DNA from: Terriglobales bacterium
GTDB lineage: Bacteria > Acidobacteriota > Terriglobia > Bryobacterales > Bryobacteraceae
Assembly: GCA_021372245.1 (NCBI GenBank)
Contig: JAJFUV010000099.1
Location: forward strand, 1-64,000
Length of the DNA: 64,000 nucleotides
Direction of reading: 5' to 3'
Shown: in pieces, positions 8,665-17,217 of the stretch
Layout of the letters: every line of letters begins with the position of its first letter
Numbering within the stretch: the stretch's first letter is position 1
The notes under the pieces: generated by a model
What the model saw: the letters and a program-made list of their open reading frames with translations, nothing else
Database searches by the model: none
Told to the model about the DNA's origin: nothing
Position numbers and translations under genes: made by a program

Positions 8665-9461
8665 AGGTAAAATTCCCCTCGCGCGATAAGCTCGGCCGGA
8701 CCCACCATGCTGTATTCTTCCCCGCCCTGAACGACGAGCGGTCCCGCCGGCGTCATCACGCGCACCGGACTATCCGCCAGGCCACGCAAAATAGCGGCCG
8801 CGGCGGCGCCCGTGGATCCGGTTCCGCTGCTCATCGTTTCTCCCGCTCCGCGCTCCCAGATGCGCACCTCGACTGTGTGCCGGTCGACGGGCCGGACGAA
8901 ACTTACGTTAGTCCGGTTGGGAAACCGGGGATGGTGTTCGAGTTCGACGCCCATGGCGCGCCAGTCGAAATCGAAGTTCTCGACGAAAACCGCGCACTGA
9001 GGATTGCCGGCATCCAGGATGGTGGCCTCGCATGAACCTCCGCGCAGATTGACGTTCGTGCGCAGATCCTCCTCCTTCCAGCCGATGCGCCCCATGCCCA
9101 TCTCGAACGCGAAGCGCAGCCCGTCCCGTTCGATCAACCGCAACCGCTTCAGTCCGGCTCCTGTCATGATGAGGATGTCAGGCTCCTCTACTCCGCTGTC
9201 GATAAGCCATGCCGCGGCGCACCGCGTGCCATTGCCGGAGACTTCGGCCGAACTACCGTCGGAGTTCAACAACCGCACTCGGGCATGATAGTCCTTGCCG
9301 CCGGCGCGTTCAATCAGGTACCAGCCGTCGGCGCCGACACCGGTGTGGCGGTCACAAATGGCGCGCGCCACTTCGGCCAGGTCGGTCGCAGGCGCTGCCT
9401 CGGCCGGCGTGAGCAGGAAATCGTTCTTCGCGCCGTGCGCTTTGGTAAATGGGATTTTCAT
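8661..9461 (-). CDS. dapF: Diaminopimelate epimerase-like protein with both catalytic Cys replaced by Ser
   Basis: The 266-residue fold is clearly DapF: FTKAHGAKNDF at the start, a GNGTRCAAAW loop, GNPQCAVFVEN and a C-terminal GETMSSGTGSTGA loop. DapF converts LL- to meso-diaminopimelate for lysine and peptidoglycan using two cysteines, one in a CGNG motif and one in an ACGTG-like motif. Here the codons at those places are TCC (Ser75) and AGC (Ser212). The protein may therefore be inactive, slower, or act on another substrate by different chemistry. Its ATG overlaps the stop of the membrane glycosyltransferase (ATGA), so it is the last gene of a three-gene operon. The gene symbol reflects homology, not proven activity. 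Confidence 0.85.
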   Translation of the reverse strand: MKIPFTKAHGAKNDFLLTPAEAAPATDLAEVARAICDRHTGVGADGWYLIERAGGKDYHARVRLLNSDGSSAEVSGNGTRCAAAWLIDSGVEEPDILIMTGAGLKRLRLIERDGLRFAFEMGMGRIGWKEEDLRTNVNLRGGSCEATILDAGNPQCAVFVENFDFDWRAMGVELEHHPRFPNRTNVSFVRPVDRHTVEVRIWERGAGETMSSGTGSTGAAAAAILRGLADSPVRVMTPAGPLVVQGGEEYSMVGPAELIARGEFYL

Positions 9462-11002
9462 GGATGCCTCTCACAGATTTCAATCACGGGAGCCCCTTTT
9501 TCAGCGATCGTTCCGGCACAAGCGTAGTGCGGGCCGCGGCGCGCCGCACGAACAATGGCCGTGGCGATGCGGTCGCCGGAATGCGTGACGGCCCATTGCT
9601 CGCGCAGGAACAGGTCGGGCCGGTTGGCAGCTGCGTACCAGGCGATCACGTTGTCTTCGTGCAGGACTTCGCGATACGGGATGCCGGCGCGCCGGGGGAC
9701 GTCGGCCAGATCGGCGAACGTGAGGATGATGCCGGACCCCGAATGGTAGTTCGCACGCAAGAAGCCGGCGGCTTTGTCGAACGCCGCGTGGCGGGCACTC
9801 CAATTCGCCTGCGCCTCTTTCCAGCAGGCCCATGCCTCCGGGCGCGGCTTGACGAGCCAGGCCGATGTCCCTAACAGCGCCAAGGCGGCCACTATCCAAA
9901 CTTGTATTTTCCGCGGCGTCAGCGCCGCCAAACCGGCCGCTGCAAACGCGGCCAACGGCACCGCAACCACGGCGTAGCGCGTGTTGTAGTAAGCGTGCGG
10001 CCACAGGTGCGGCAGATAGATGGGTGTGCCGGAGGAATACAGGCTTAAAACGTAGAACAACGGCACGAACGCGAGCAGCAGCAACGGCCAGAACACGCGC
10101 TTCCACACACAGGCGAGCATCCCCGCCAGCCCCATGGCGATCAGAGGCAGGCCTGCAACTGTCCGGACCGCTTCGCCATAGTAGTAGAGCGCCACGCGCC
10201 AATTGTGATCGCCGGGATAGTGCGCCATGCCGCCCGCGAGCGAGCGCTTGTAAATGGCCATGGCCGAATAGGGCCCGCTATAGAACTCCAGTGCATTCCC
10301 GAAGATCCACCAGTTATGCGCCAGCCAATAGAGCGGGCCGAGCGATGCCACTACCCCAAACACAGCGGCATGAAGGATCCGGCGGCGTTTGGAGGCCACC
10401 AGAAAATACAACGTCGCGAAAGGCACCAGGAACCAGCCCTCGTACCTCGTCAGGGTGCCGCCGAGCGCGGCCAGCCCGGCCGCCGCCACCGCGCACATCG
10501 ATTGCGTCTGGTGGAACCGCACCGTCGCATACAGCAAGGCGGTCAGGAACAGGAGCATGAGCGGCTCCGTCATGGGCGTCGCCTGCAAGTACAGGAGGTT
10601 GGGGTTCAGCGCGTACAGAGCCAGTGCGGCGAAGCCGGCGGCTGCGGACGAGAAGGCACGGCGAGCCGCGGCGAACAGGAACACGGCGGACAGGACGAAC
10701 GCCGCGGTTGAAGGCACGACCCCTGCGAGGCCGCTCCGCCACCACTCGTCGCGTTGGGCGAGCGGCATCATGATCAGGTGCGGCAGCGGCAGCCACACCG
10801 TCCCGATCTGCGAGTAGCCCGGTGTGCGCGAGTCCGTAATCCGCCGCGCGATGTTGAGATGCGATGCCGCGTCTCCGTAAGCGAGGCTGTCGCCGCGCGA
10901 GAAGAACCACCAGGACGCCAGCGCGGCCAGCGTCGAGGTGAGCACGAGCGCCACCACAAGCTCAAAAATGTGTGAAAGCCTGGAACTCTTGGAAGCGGGC
11001 AT
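9458..11002 (-). CDS. Polytopic membrane glycosyltransferase (ArnT/PMT-like)
   Basis: About 514 residues with roughly 10-12 hydrophobic helices. An early loop has the acidic motif YGDAASHLNIARRI, as in GT39/GT83-type enzymes that use polyprenyl-phosphate sugars at the outer face of the inner membrane. Other features are TEPLMLLFLTALL, a LTRYEGWFLVPFA loop and a soluble C-terminal domain of about 110 residues. The open frame continues to 11260 inside the PfkB gene. I chose the ATG at 11002 because the first helix follows it at once; it overlaps the PfkB gene by 41 nt. The acceptor is unknown; lipids or proteins of the envelope are possible. Confidence 0.7.
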   Translation of the reverse strand: MPASKSSRLSHIFELVVALVLTSTLAALASWWFFSRGDSLAYGDAASHLNIARRITDSRTPGYSQIGTVWLPLPHLIMMPLAQRDEWWRSGLAGVVPSTAAFVLSAVFLFAAARRAFSSAAAGFAALALYALNPNLLYLQATPMTEPLMLLFLTALLYATVRFHQTQSMCAVAAAGLAALGGTLTRYEGWFLVPFATLYFLVASKRRRILHAAVFGVVASLGPLYWLAHNWWIFGNALEFYSGPYSAMAIYKRSLAGGMAHYPGDHNWRVALYYYGEAVRTVAGLPLIAMGLAGMLACVWKRVFWPLLLLAFVPLFYVLSLYSSGTPIYLPHLWPHAYYNTRYAVVAVPLAAFAAAGLAALTPRKIQVWIVAALALLGTSAWLVKPRPEAWACWKEAQANWSARHAAFDKAAGFLRANYHSGSGIILTFADLADVPRRAGIPYREVLHEDNVIAWYAAANRPDLFLREQWAVTHSGDRIATAIVRAARRGPHYACAGTIAEKGAPVIEICERHP

Positions 11003-11876
11003 CGATTTCAGCGCGGGTGAGATTCCGGAAACGGTCCACCCCGAACTTCTCGCAACAAAAACTGCCCATGACGGAACCGTAGACGACGGCGCGGCGCAGT
11101 GTATCCGAACTGGCGTCCTGCGAGGGGCTGTAACCGCAGCCGGCAAGATAGCCGAGGAAGCCGCCAGCGAAGGAGTCCCCGGCTCCGGTCGGATCGAAAA
11201 CGCTTTCCAGCAGATAGGCCGGCGCGGTGAAGTAGCCGTCGCGATGGAACAGGACGGCACCGTATTCGCCCCGCTTGATGACCAGCGCGCTCGGGCCCAT
11301 GCTCAGAATGACCCGGGCGGCCTTCAGCAGATTATTCTCGCCCGAGAGCATCCGGGCCTCGCTGTCGTTGATGAGTAGGAAGTCCCAGGCGCGGATGGTG
11401 GCCTCCAATTCGGCGCGGTAATCCTGGATCCAGTAATTCATCGTGTCGCCGCCGGCGAACTTGAGCCCGTGCATTTGCGAATGCACGCCGCGCTGCAGTG
11501 CGGGCTGGATGTTGCCCAGCATCAAATACGGGTACGACTTGTACCGTTCGGGCAACTTAGGCTGGAAGTCCGCGAACACGTTCAGGTCGGTTCGCAGCGT
11601 GGTGCGGTCGTTCATGTCGGCCGAGTAAACGCCGGCCCAGAAGAAAGTCTTGCCAGGAGCGCGTTCGAGGCCTTCCAGATCGATGCCGCGGCCGGCGAGC
11701 AGGTCGACGTCCTCTTTCGCGAAGTCGTCGCCGACCACGGCGACGATGGAAACCGGCGTAAAAAAGCTGGCGGCGAGGGAAATATAAGTGCATGCTCCGC
11801 CCAACATGCGGTCCACCTTTCCGTGCGGCGTCTCCACGCCGTCATAGGCGACCGAACCAACGACAACAAGTGACAT
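10962..11876 (-). CDS. PfkB-family carbohydrate kinase
   Basis: This 304-residue ribokinase-superfamily protein opens with VVVGSVAYDGVETP and a GGACTYISLAAS sugar-binding segment. The PfkB signature DPTGAGDSFAGGFLGYLAG lies near residue 235, where the first Asp region forms the anion hole and GDSF holds the catalytic base. It should phosphorylate a sugar or nucleoside with ATP; the substrate is not evident. The start at 11876 is the natural N-terminus and is preceded by TACAAT exactly six bases before the ATG, so the transcript is probably leaderless. It heads an overlapping operon with the glycosyltransferase and the DapF-like gene. Confidence 0.85.
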   Translation of the reverse strand: MSLVVVGSVAYDGVETPHGKVDRMLGGACTYISLAASFFTPVSIVAVVGDDFAKEDVDLLAGRGIDLEGLERAPGKTFFWAGVYSADMNDRTTLRTDLNVFADFQPKLPERYKSYPYLMLGNIQPALQRGVHSQMHGLKFAGGDTMNYWIQDYRAELEATIRAWDFLLINDSEARMLSGENNLLKAARVILSMGPSALVIKRGEYGAVLFHRDGYFTAPAYLLESVFDPTGAGDSFAGGFLGYLAGCGYSPSQDASSDTLRRAVVYGSVMGSFCCEKFGVDRFRNLTRAEIDARFQEFQAFTHF

Positions 11877-11888
11877 AGATCGATTGTA
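11877..11888 (-). promoter_or_regulatory. -10 hexamer TACAAT six bases before the pfkB-type start (leaderless)
   Basis: On the minus strand the order is TACAAT, CGATCT, ATG. With normal spacing from -10 to the start of transcription, the mRNA would begin at or next to the ATG, leaving no room for a ribosome site. No matching -35 is visible. Confidence 0.55.
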
Positions 11889-11940
11889 GCGAGGTTGCGC
11901 ATCAATCTCCCAGGACTCCAGGCGAGGGTCTCCGTTACGA

Positions 11941-11946
11941 TAGAAT
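11941..11946 (+). promoter_or_regulatory. Putative -10 hexamer TAGAAT
   Basis: TAGAAT lies 28 nt upstream of the ATG at 11975. A purine-rich GACCGGAG stretch between them could serve as ribosome site. No clear -35. Confidence 0.35.
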
Positions 11947-11974
11947 CGGTCACAGCGCGAGACCGGAGTGCGCG

Positions 11975-13243
11975 ATGGGTGCGCCATCACAGCCAGCAGA
12001 ATCAGGCGTCTGGAACCGGATCATCCGCTCGCCAGGACGCGCTTTCATCCTCATCTTCCTGTTGGGTTTCACGATCCGCGGAGCGGTGCTCGTATCCGGC
12101 CTGCTCCCATCCAGCTATTTCCGGCCGCGCGGCGAAATAGGCAAGGTGGCCGTGACGCTCGCCCGCACCGGGCAGTTCGCTAATCCTTACATGATTCCGA
12201 CCGGCGCCACGGCTCATCCGACGCCTGTCTACACAGGGCTTCTGGCATTGGTCTACCGCTCGATCGGGGTGACGCCGACCGCGAACTATGTGCGCGGGTT
12301 GCTGGCGATCCTTGCCTTCTCGGCCCTTTACGCCATGCTGCCGTGGCTGGGGCTCCAATTGGGTCTAGGCGCGCGGGCGGGAATTCTTGGAGGTATCGCC
12401 GGCGCCCTCGTCCCACAACAGGGCATCCTGGAGATCATCGGCAACTCGGACCAGCCGTTTCCCGGCATCGCACTTGGACTGCTGGCCGTCGCATTCCTGC
12501 GCCGGTGGTCCGGTGGGCCAGCCTCAGCAGCGCGCTCGTTTCTGCTCGGAATCGGGTGCGGCGCGGCATTCCACTTGTCGCCGCCTCTGCTGCCCGTCGT
12601 GCTGGGCTGGCTTCTTTTCGAGATTGGCTGGAGCCGGGCTCGGACGAACTGGAGGTCCACCGCCTGTATCGTGCTGGGAGTCGTCCTGGTCTGCATTCCA
12701 TGGACATGGCGCAATTACGCGGCGTTCCACCGACTCCTTTTCATTCGCGGCAATTTCGGGCTGGAACTCAGACTCGCGAATCACGACGGCGCGGATGCCG
12801 ACATCGATGTGACCGTGGCGCGGGAAGCGGCGTTCCGTCACCCGAGCGCGAACATCGAGGAGGCGCGCAAGGTTCGCGATCTGGGCGAAGGCGAATACAT
12901 GCGGCAGGCTCGTAACGAGGCTGTGGAGTGGATTTACCGGCACCCGCGAGGCTTCCTGCGGCTGACATTTCTACGCGCAGTTCAGTTCTGGTGCGGGCCC
13001 GTCCGCCTGCCGTGGTCAGCCGCGGCAATTACAGTGGTAACGGCACTCGCGTTGCTCGGCTTGCGGCGCGCACTGTCCGGGTTGGACAGGGCGAGGCGCG
13101 CGGCGGTGCTTATGCCGCTGCTCTTGTTTCCGCTGGTCTATTACGTCGTCAGCTTCGTGGGACACTATCGCGCACCCTTGGAGGGATGGCTGCTTCTGCT
13201 CGCCGGCGTCGAGGTAAGCCATCGGTTTGAGCGTGCGGGATAG
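11975..13243 (+). CDS. Polytopic membrane protein, GT39-like glycosyltransferase
   Basis: About 422 residues with eight to ten hydrophobic helices. The first loop contains FRPRGEIGKVAVTLARTGQFANPY followed by AHPTPVYTGLLALVYRSIGV, the arrangement of dolichyl/polyprenyl-phosphate-sugar mannosyltransferase relatives, in which an early acidic residue is catalytic. A charged periplasmic loop follows near residues 260-310. Function is inferred from topology and this loop only; no donor or acceptor can be named. The divergent neighbour across 98 nt is the PfkB kinase of an operon that also encodes a membrane glycosyltransferase, so the two loci may serve one envelope-glycan pathway. Confidence 0.55.
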   Translation: MGAPSQPAESGVWNRIIRSPGRAFILIFLLGFTIRGAVLVSGLLPSSYFRPRGEIGKVAVTLARTGQFANPYMIPTGATAHPTPVYTGLLALVYRSIGVTPTANYVRGLLAILAFSALYAMLPWLGLQLGLGARAGILGGIAGALVPQQGILEIIGNSDQPFPGIALGLLAVAFLRRWSGGPASAARSFLLGIGCGAAFHLSPPLLPVVLGWLLFEIGWSRARTNWRSTACIVLGVVLVCIPWTWRNYAAFHRLLFIRGNFGLELRLANHDGADADIDVTVAREAAFRHPSANIEEARKVRDLGEGEYMRQARNEAVEWIYRHPRGFLRLTFLRAVQFWCGPVRLPWSAAAITVVTALALLGLRRALSGLDRARRAAVLMPLLLFPLVYYVVSFVGHYRAPLEGWLLLLAGVEVSHRFERAG

Positions 13244-13263
13244 AATTAGGAAGAGTCTCGCCG

Positions 13264-14418
13264 ATGCAGGTACGCTGGCATTACGTCCCAGAGGTCGTCA
13301 CGCTGCTCGTCGCGGTGTTCGTGCAGTTCAAGCTGGCCGAATGGCTGCTTGCAACCCGTCGCGCGCAGCGTTCCGAACACCTGCGCCACGCCATTCGAGT
13401 GGCGGCCCTGATCAGCTGCTTGTGGCTGTTTTTCGGCTTCGCCTTCGACATCCCTGCACACGCCGGCCAGCTTCCCCGTTGGACCTGGCTGACCTTCCTG
13501 CGCGCTGGAGCCATGCTGTGGGCCATCTGTTCGACGGGAGCCGTGCTCGTGTATCCGCTATGGAAGGGAGTCGAGCGGTTCAATCCGGAGCGTCGCCGCG
13601 CGCTCGCTCTCCTGCGGGACGCGCTGGCTGTGGCGCCCATCGCCGCGGCGGGTTATGGCACCTTCATCGAGCGCAACCGCTTCCGGGTGGTCGAGGTCAA
13701 CGTCCCGATGCCCGGACTTCCCAAGGATCTCGATGGATTGCGGCTGGTCCAACTGACCGACATCCACCTGAGCGCGTTCCTCAGCGTGAAGGACCTGGAG
13801 CGCATCGTGGGAATGGCCAACGAAACGCGTCCGCACATCGCCCTTGTAACAGGTGACATCATAACTAGTGCCGGTGACCCGCTCGAAGCCGGCATACGGC
13901 AATTGGCCCGCCTGCGCAGCGACGCCGGCACGCTGGGGTGCATGGGCAATCATGAAATCTACGCCAAGGCCTTGAGGCCGGCGACGGAAATGGGCGCGCG
14001 GGCCGGCATCCGGTTCCTGCGCGGAGCCTCTCACCAGTTGAGATTCGGCGCGGCCGTGTTGAATGTGGGTGGGGTCGATCACCAGCGATTCGGCAAGCCT
14101 TACCTCACCGGCGCCGCGAAGTTGATCGAGCCCACCGCGACGAACACTCTGCTGTCGCACAATCCGGACGTGTTCCCGGTAGCCGCCGGCCAGGGCTGGC
14201 ATCTGACGATTTCCGGCCACACGCACGGAGGACAGATCGGGGCGGAGATCCTGGGCGAGAACTTCAGCGTCGCGCGCCTCTACACAGCTTACGTGTACGG
14301 CTTGTATCGAATGGAGAAGTCAGCCATCTATGTGTCGCGTGGAGTGGGGACGGTCGGCGTCCCCACGCGCGTCGGCGCTCCCCCGGAGGTCTCGTTGATC
14401 CGCCTGTGCGCTATCTGA
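13264..14418 (+). CDS. Membrane-anchored metallophosphoesterase (YkuE/LpxG-like)
   Basis: The first 130 residues hold three or more hydrophobic helices, and the rest is a calcineurin-type phosphoesterase. All metal-binding blocks are visible: QLTDIHLS (DxH), VTGDIITS (GD), MGNHEIY (GNHE), LLSHNPD and the final SGHTHGGQIG (GHxH). The enzyme should be bimetallic. This subgroup includes YkuE-type proteins and the Chlamydia LpxG UDP-2,3-diacylglucosamine hydrolase, so a role in lipid A synthesis is possible but unproven. TAGAAT at 13241-13246, overlapping the previous stop, may be a -10. The stop overlaps the next gene by 13 nt. Confidence 0.75.
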   Translation: MQVRWHYVPEVVTLLVAVFVQFKLAEWLLATRRAQRSEHLRHAIRVAALISCLWLFFGFAFDIPAHAGQLPRWTWLTFLRAGAMLWAICSTGAVLVYPLWKGVERFNPERRRALALLRDALAVAPIAAAGYGTFIERNRFRVVEVNVPMPGLPKDLDGLRLVQLTDIHLSAFLSVKDLERIVGMANETRPHIALVTGDIITSAGDPLEAGIRQLARLRSDAGTLGCMGNHEIYAKALRPATEMGARAGIRFLRGASHQLRFGAAVLNVGGVDHQRFGKPYLTGAAKLIEPTATNTLLSHNPDVFPVAAGQGWHLTISGHTHGGQIGAEILGENFSVARLYTAYVYGLYRMEKSAIYVSRGVGTVGVPTRVGAPPEVSLIRLCAI

Positions 14419-15146
14419 TTCTGAGTGACATACACGCCAACCTGGAAGCCCTGAACGCCGTCGCGGTGGATGCGAGCGGGATCTATGATTGCATTGCCTG
14501 CTGCGGGGACCTGGTCGGCTACGGCGCCGATCCGAATGCGGTTTGCGACTGGGCGCGTGCGAACATCCAATTGGTGATCCGCGGAAATCACGACCGCGTC
14601 TGCGCCGGCAACTCCGGAGCCGAATCCTTCAACGAGCGGGCGCAAGCCGCGGCCGCCTGGACCCACGCCGCCCTCTCGAGCGTAAACTTGGCCTGGCTGC
14701 ACGGACTTCCGCAAGGTCCGGCGCGCATTGAAGGCGCGCAGATCGCGCACGGTTCTCCGATTGACGAGGATGAATACCTTCTCTCGGAGTGGGAAGCCCG
14801 GCAGGCCGCGCAGCAGTTGGACGAAGGCGTGTACTTCTTCGGCCATAGTCATCTGCAGGGCGGTTTTCTCAGGGATCCGAAGGGCGTCCGAAGTCTCGCA
14901 CGGCCCACGCTGGCGCAGCGGGAACGCTTGATCGCACTCTCGCCGGACCACCTCTACCTGATCAATCCAGGCGCCGTGGGACAGCCTCGCGACGGAGATG
15001 CACGTGCGGCGTACGCGCTGTACGACTCCGAGGAGCGCGCAGTGAGCCTGCGGCGGGCAAAGTACGACGTCGGCAAAGCGCAGAAGAAGATCCGTAAGGC
15101 GGGCCTGCCCGACTCACTAGCGGCCAGGCTTTCCGCGGGACGCTGA
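14406..15146 (+). CDS. Calcineurin-like metallophosphoesterase
   Basis: The start is GTG at 14406, inside the end of the previous gene (13-nt overlap), so translation is likely coupled. The 246-residue cytosolic protein starts directly with the catalytic block MRYLILSDIHANLEAL. It continues with CCGDLVGYGADPNAV, IRGNHDRVCAG, FFGHSHLQGGF and INPGAVGQPRDGDARAAYAL. This is the YfcE/serine-threonine-phosphatase-like group of small phosphodiesterases. The substrate is not predictable. Its 3' end overlaps the uvrC 3' end on the other strand by 30 nt. Confidence 0.8.
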   Translation: MRYLILSDIHANLEALNAVAVDASGIYDCIACCGDLVGYGADPNAVCDWARANIQLVIRGNHDRVCAGNSGAESFNERAQAAAAWTHAALSSVNLAWLHGLPQGPARIEGAQIAHGSPIDEDEYLLSEWEARQAAQQLDEGVYFFGHSHLQGGFLRDPKGVRSLARPTLAQRERLIALSPDHLYLINPGAVGQPRDGDARAAYALYDSEERAVSLRRAKYDVGKAQKKIRKAGLPDSLAARLSAGR

Positions 15147-16790
15147 CGCGCTCGCCGAAGCCGTCATGCGCTTGGCGCGCCGCGCGCGGTGGAACGTGAC
15201 GGCAAAGCGGTGCGCTTCGTCGCGGATGATCTCGATCAGGTGCAATACCGGAGAGTGCCGGTCCAGTCTCACCGGTTCATCCTCCTGGCCGCGCACATAG
15301 ATGAGTTCCTCGCGCTTGGCGATGGCGGCCAGTGGCTGGTCCGGGATGCCGAGAGCGTCAAGGGCCGCGGCAGCCGAGGACAACTGGCCCAGTCCTCCGT
15401 CAATCAGCACCAGGCCCGGCAGCGGCTTCCCCTCTCGCTGCAGACGCGAATACCGGCGCGTGACCACTTCCCGCATGGAAGCGAAATCGTCGTTCGAGAC
15501 GACCGTCCGCATGATGAATTTCCGGTAGTCGGACTTCTTCATGCGCCCGTCTTCCCACACCACCATGCTGGCCACGATGTCGCTGCCCTGCGTGTGCGAG
15601 ATGTCGAAACACTCGATGCGGCGCGGCGCTTCTTCCAGTCCCAGCACGTCGCGCAGCGCCTCCTGAATCGCTTGCGAGGTGGGCTTGAGCACGCGGAACC
15701 GTTGTTCGAAGCTGTTCTTCGCGTTGGTTTCCGCCAGCGCCAGCATGGCCCGTTTTTCGCCCCGCTGCGGTGTGTGGATTTCCACTTTGCGCCCGCGCTT
15801 TTCCGAGAGCAGTTCTTCGAGCACTTCACGGTCCTCTAGTTCCACCGGCACGTGTATCTGCGGCGGGATGTAGCCCTGGGCGCCGTAAAACTGCATCAGC
15901 AGCGAAGTGAAGAACTCGCTCAGCTCAAACTCGAAAGCGTCTTCCCAAAAGTACTCATGGCGATCCACGATACGCCCGTTGCGCAAGTGGAAGACGTTCA
16001 CCGCGGCCAGCGGCGGTTCGGCGTAGCAAGCGAATATGTCCGTGTTGTCGCCTTCGGCCGCCGCCATCTTCTGCTTCTGCTCGACCTCTTCCACGGTGGC
16101 GATGAGGTCGCGGAGCGTGGCGGCGTGCTCGAAGCGCATCTCGCTGGAGGCACGCTCCATGCGGCGGCGCAGATCATCGGCCAGGTCGCGGTGCCGGCCC
16201 TCGAGAAACAGGCGGACGTCGTGCACGGCCTCGGAGTAAGCCTCGTCCGTGGTGAGCCCTTCCACGCAAGGGCCCAGACAGCGGTGAATGTGGTACTCCA
16301 GGCACGGCTGCGGGTGCTTGCGCGTCAGATCGATTTTGCAGGATGGCACCAGGAACCGGCGGTGGATGAATTGCACCAGCCGGTGCGCCAGACTGCCCGG
16401 GAAGTACGGTCCGAAATATGTGGCACCGTCCTTGAGGACGCGGCGAGTGACGTACACGCGCGGGTATCTCTCGGCGGTAAGTTTGACGTAAGGGTACGTC
16501 TTGTCGTCGCGCAGCAGGACGTTGAAACGCGGCAGGTACTGCTTGATCAGGTTATTTTCGAGCGCCAGCGCTTCCTTCTCGTTGTCGACCTCGATGTAGT
16601 CGATGTCGCGCGCTTCCGAAATCAGACGACCGGTCTTGGCCTCCGCCAGGCGCTGGTCGTTGAAGTAGCTGCGCACGCGGTTGCGTAGGCTCTTGGCCTT
16701 CCCGACGTAGAGCACCTTCCCCTCGGAGTCCTTGTAAAGGTACACGCCGGGCGCCAGCGGCAAGGAAGCGGCTTTTTCGCGCAGATCCAT
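15117..16790 (-). CDS. uvrC: UvrABC excision nuclease subunit C lacking the HhH tail
   Basis: UvrC makes both incisions in nucleotide excision repair. In order: a GIY-YIG nuclease domain (GVYLYKDSEGKVLYVGKA), a Cys-rich block (CLEYHIHRCLGPCVEG), a UVR motif region near residues 205-230 that contacts UvrB, and the RNase H-like 5'-incision domain (ECFDISHTQGSDIVASMVV, LIDGGLGQL). At 557 residues it stops soon after AVTFHRARRAKRM with a short Ser/Ala tail. The usual tandem helix-hairpin-helix domain of about 50 residues is absent, and the DNA beyond the stop encodes the convergent phosphoesterase instead. I see no frameshifted HhH remnant. Confidence 0.95.
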   Translation of the reverse strand: MDLREKAASLPLAPGVYLYKDSEGKVLYVGKAKSLRNRVRSYFNDQRLAEAKTGRLISEARDIDYIEVDNEKEALALENNLIKQYLPRFNVLLRDDKTYPYVKLTAERYPRVYVTRRVLKDGATYFGPYFPGSLAHRLVQFIHRRFLVPSCKIDLTRKHPQPCLEYHIHRCLGPCVEGLTTDEAYSEAVHDVRLFLEGRHRDLADDLRRRMERASSEMRFEHAATLRDLIATVEEVEQKQKMAAAEGDNTDIFACYAEPPLAAVNVFHLRNGRIVDRHEYFWEDAFEFELSEFFTSLLMQFYGAQGYIPPQIHVPVELEDREVLEELLSEKRGRKVEIHTPQRGEKRAMLALAETNAKNSFEQRFRVLKPTSQAIQEALRDVLGLEEAPRRIECFDISHTQGSDIVASMVVWEDGRMKKSDYRKFIMRTVVSNDDFASMREVVTRRYSRLQREGKPLPGLVLIDGGLGQLSSAAAALDALGIPDQPLAAIAKREELIYVRGQEDEPVRLDRHSPVLHLIEIIRDEAHRFAVTFHRARRAKRMTASASASASRGKPGR

Positions 16791-16797
16791 CGGACGC

Positions 16798-16803
16798 TAT
16801 AAT
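16798..16803 (+). promoter_or_regulatory. -10 hexamer TATAAT six bases before a GTG start (leaderless)
   Basis: The order is TATAAT, TTTATT, GTG at 16810. Transcription would begin at or beside the GTG, leaving no space for a ribosome site. The intergenic gap to the divergent uvrC start is only 19 nt. Confidence 0.6.
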
Positions 16804-16809
16804 TTTATT

Positions 16810-17217
16810 GTGTCACGCGTTTTGATCCCGGCGTTTCTCCTCGCGTTATGCGCCGGCGCCGGTTTTTCGCAGAAGCCCAAGGAAACCCCGCCGGCCGCGC
16901 AGCCCGGAGAACCTCCGGAAGAAGACGAAAGCCGGGTTACCAAGGAGTACGGTTTCAATCCCCTGCAAGCGGCCAGGGAAGTCTCGGTCGGGAAGCAGTA
17001 TTACAAGAAGGGCAGCTACCGCGCGGCCGTCTTGCGTTTCGAAGAAGCCCTGAAGTGGAATCCCAATGACGCCGAGGCCTGGTTGCGGCTGGGCTATGCG
17101 CGGGAGAAGATGAAGGACAAGAAGGGCGCGCGCGAAGCCTTTCAGAAGTACGTCGAGTTGGGTTCGGACGCCAAGGAAGTCGAAGAGGTCAAGAAGAAGC
17201 TAGCCGGCAAGCCGTAG
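16810..17217 (+). CDS. Secreted tetratricopeptide-repeat protein
   Basis: The 135-residue product has a signal peptide (VLIPAFLLALCAGAGFSQ), a Pro/Glu-rich spacer and then about two TPR units: VGKQYYKKGSYRAAVLRFEE and AWLRLGYAREKMKDKKGARE. TPR units mediate protein contacts; a periplasmic adaptor role is likely, but nothing more specific can be said. The GTG start sits six bases after TATAAT, consistent with a leaderless message. Its 3' end overlaps the convergent TIR gene by 18 nt. Confidence 0.75.
   Translation: MSRVLIPAFLLALCAGAGFSQKPKETPPAAQPGEPPEEDESRVTKEYGFNPLQAAREVSVGKQYYKKGSYRAAVLRFEEALKWNPNDAEAWLRLGYAREKMKDKKGAREAFQKYVELGSDAKEVEEVKKKLAGKP

Noticed and set aside
11003..11260. Longer start for the membrane glycosyltransferase
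   Set aside because: This part lies within the conserved PfkB coding region in another frame and has no membrane-protein character.
13227..13856. 209-residue plus-strand frame at the start of the metallophosphoesterase gene
   Set aside because: It overlaps the membrane part of the phosphoesterase in another frame and is Arg/Pro-rich without hydrophobic helices.
15060..15116. Frameshifted HhH domain after the uvrC stop
   Set aside because: All frames beyond the stop were considered. None reads like a helix-hairpin-helix, and the opposite strand encodes the conserved end of a phosphoesterase.
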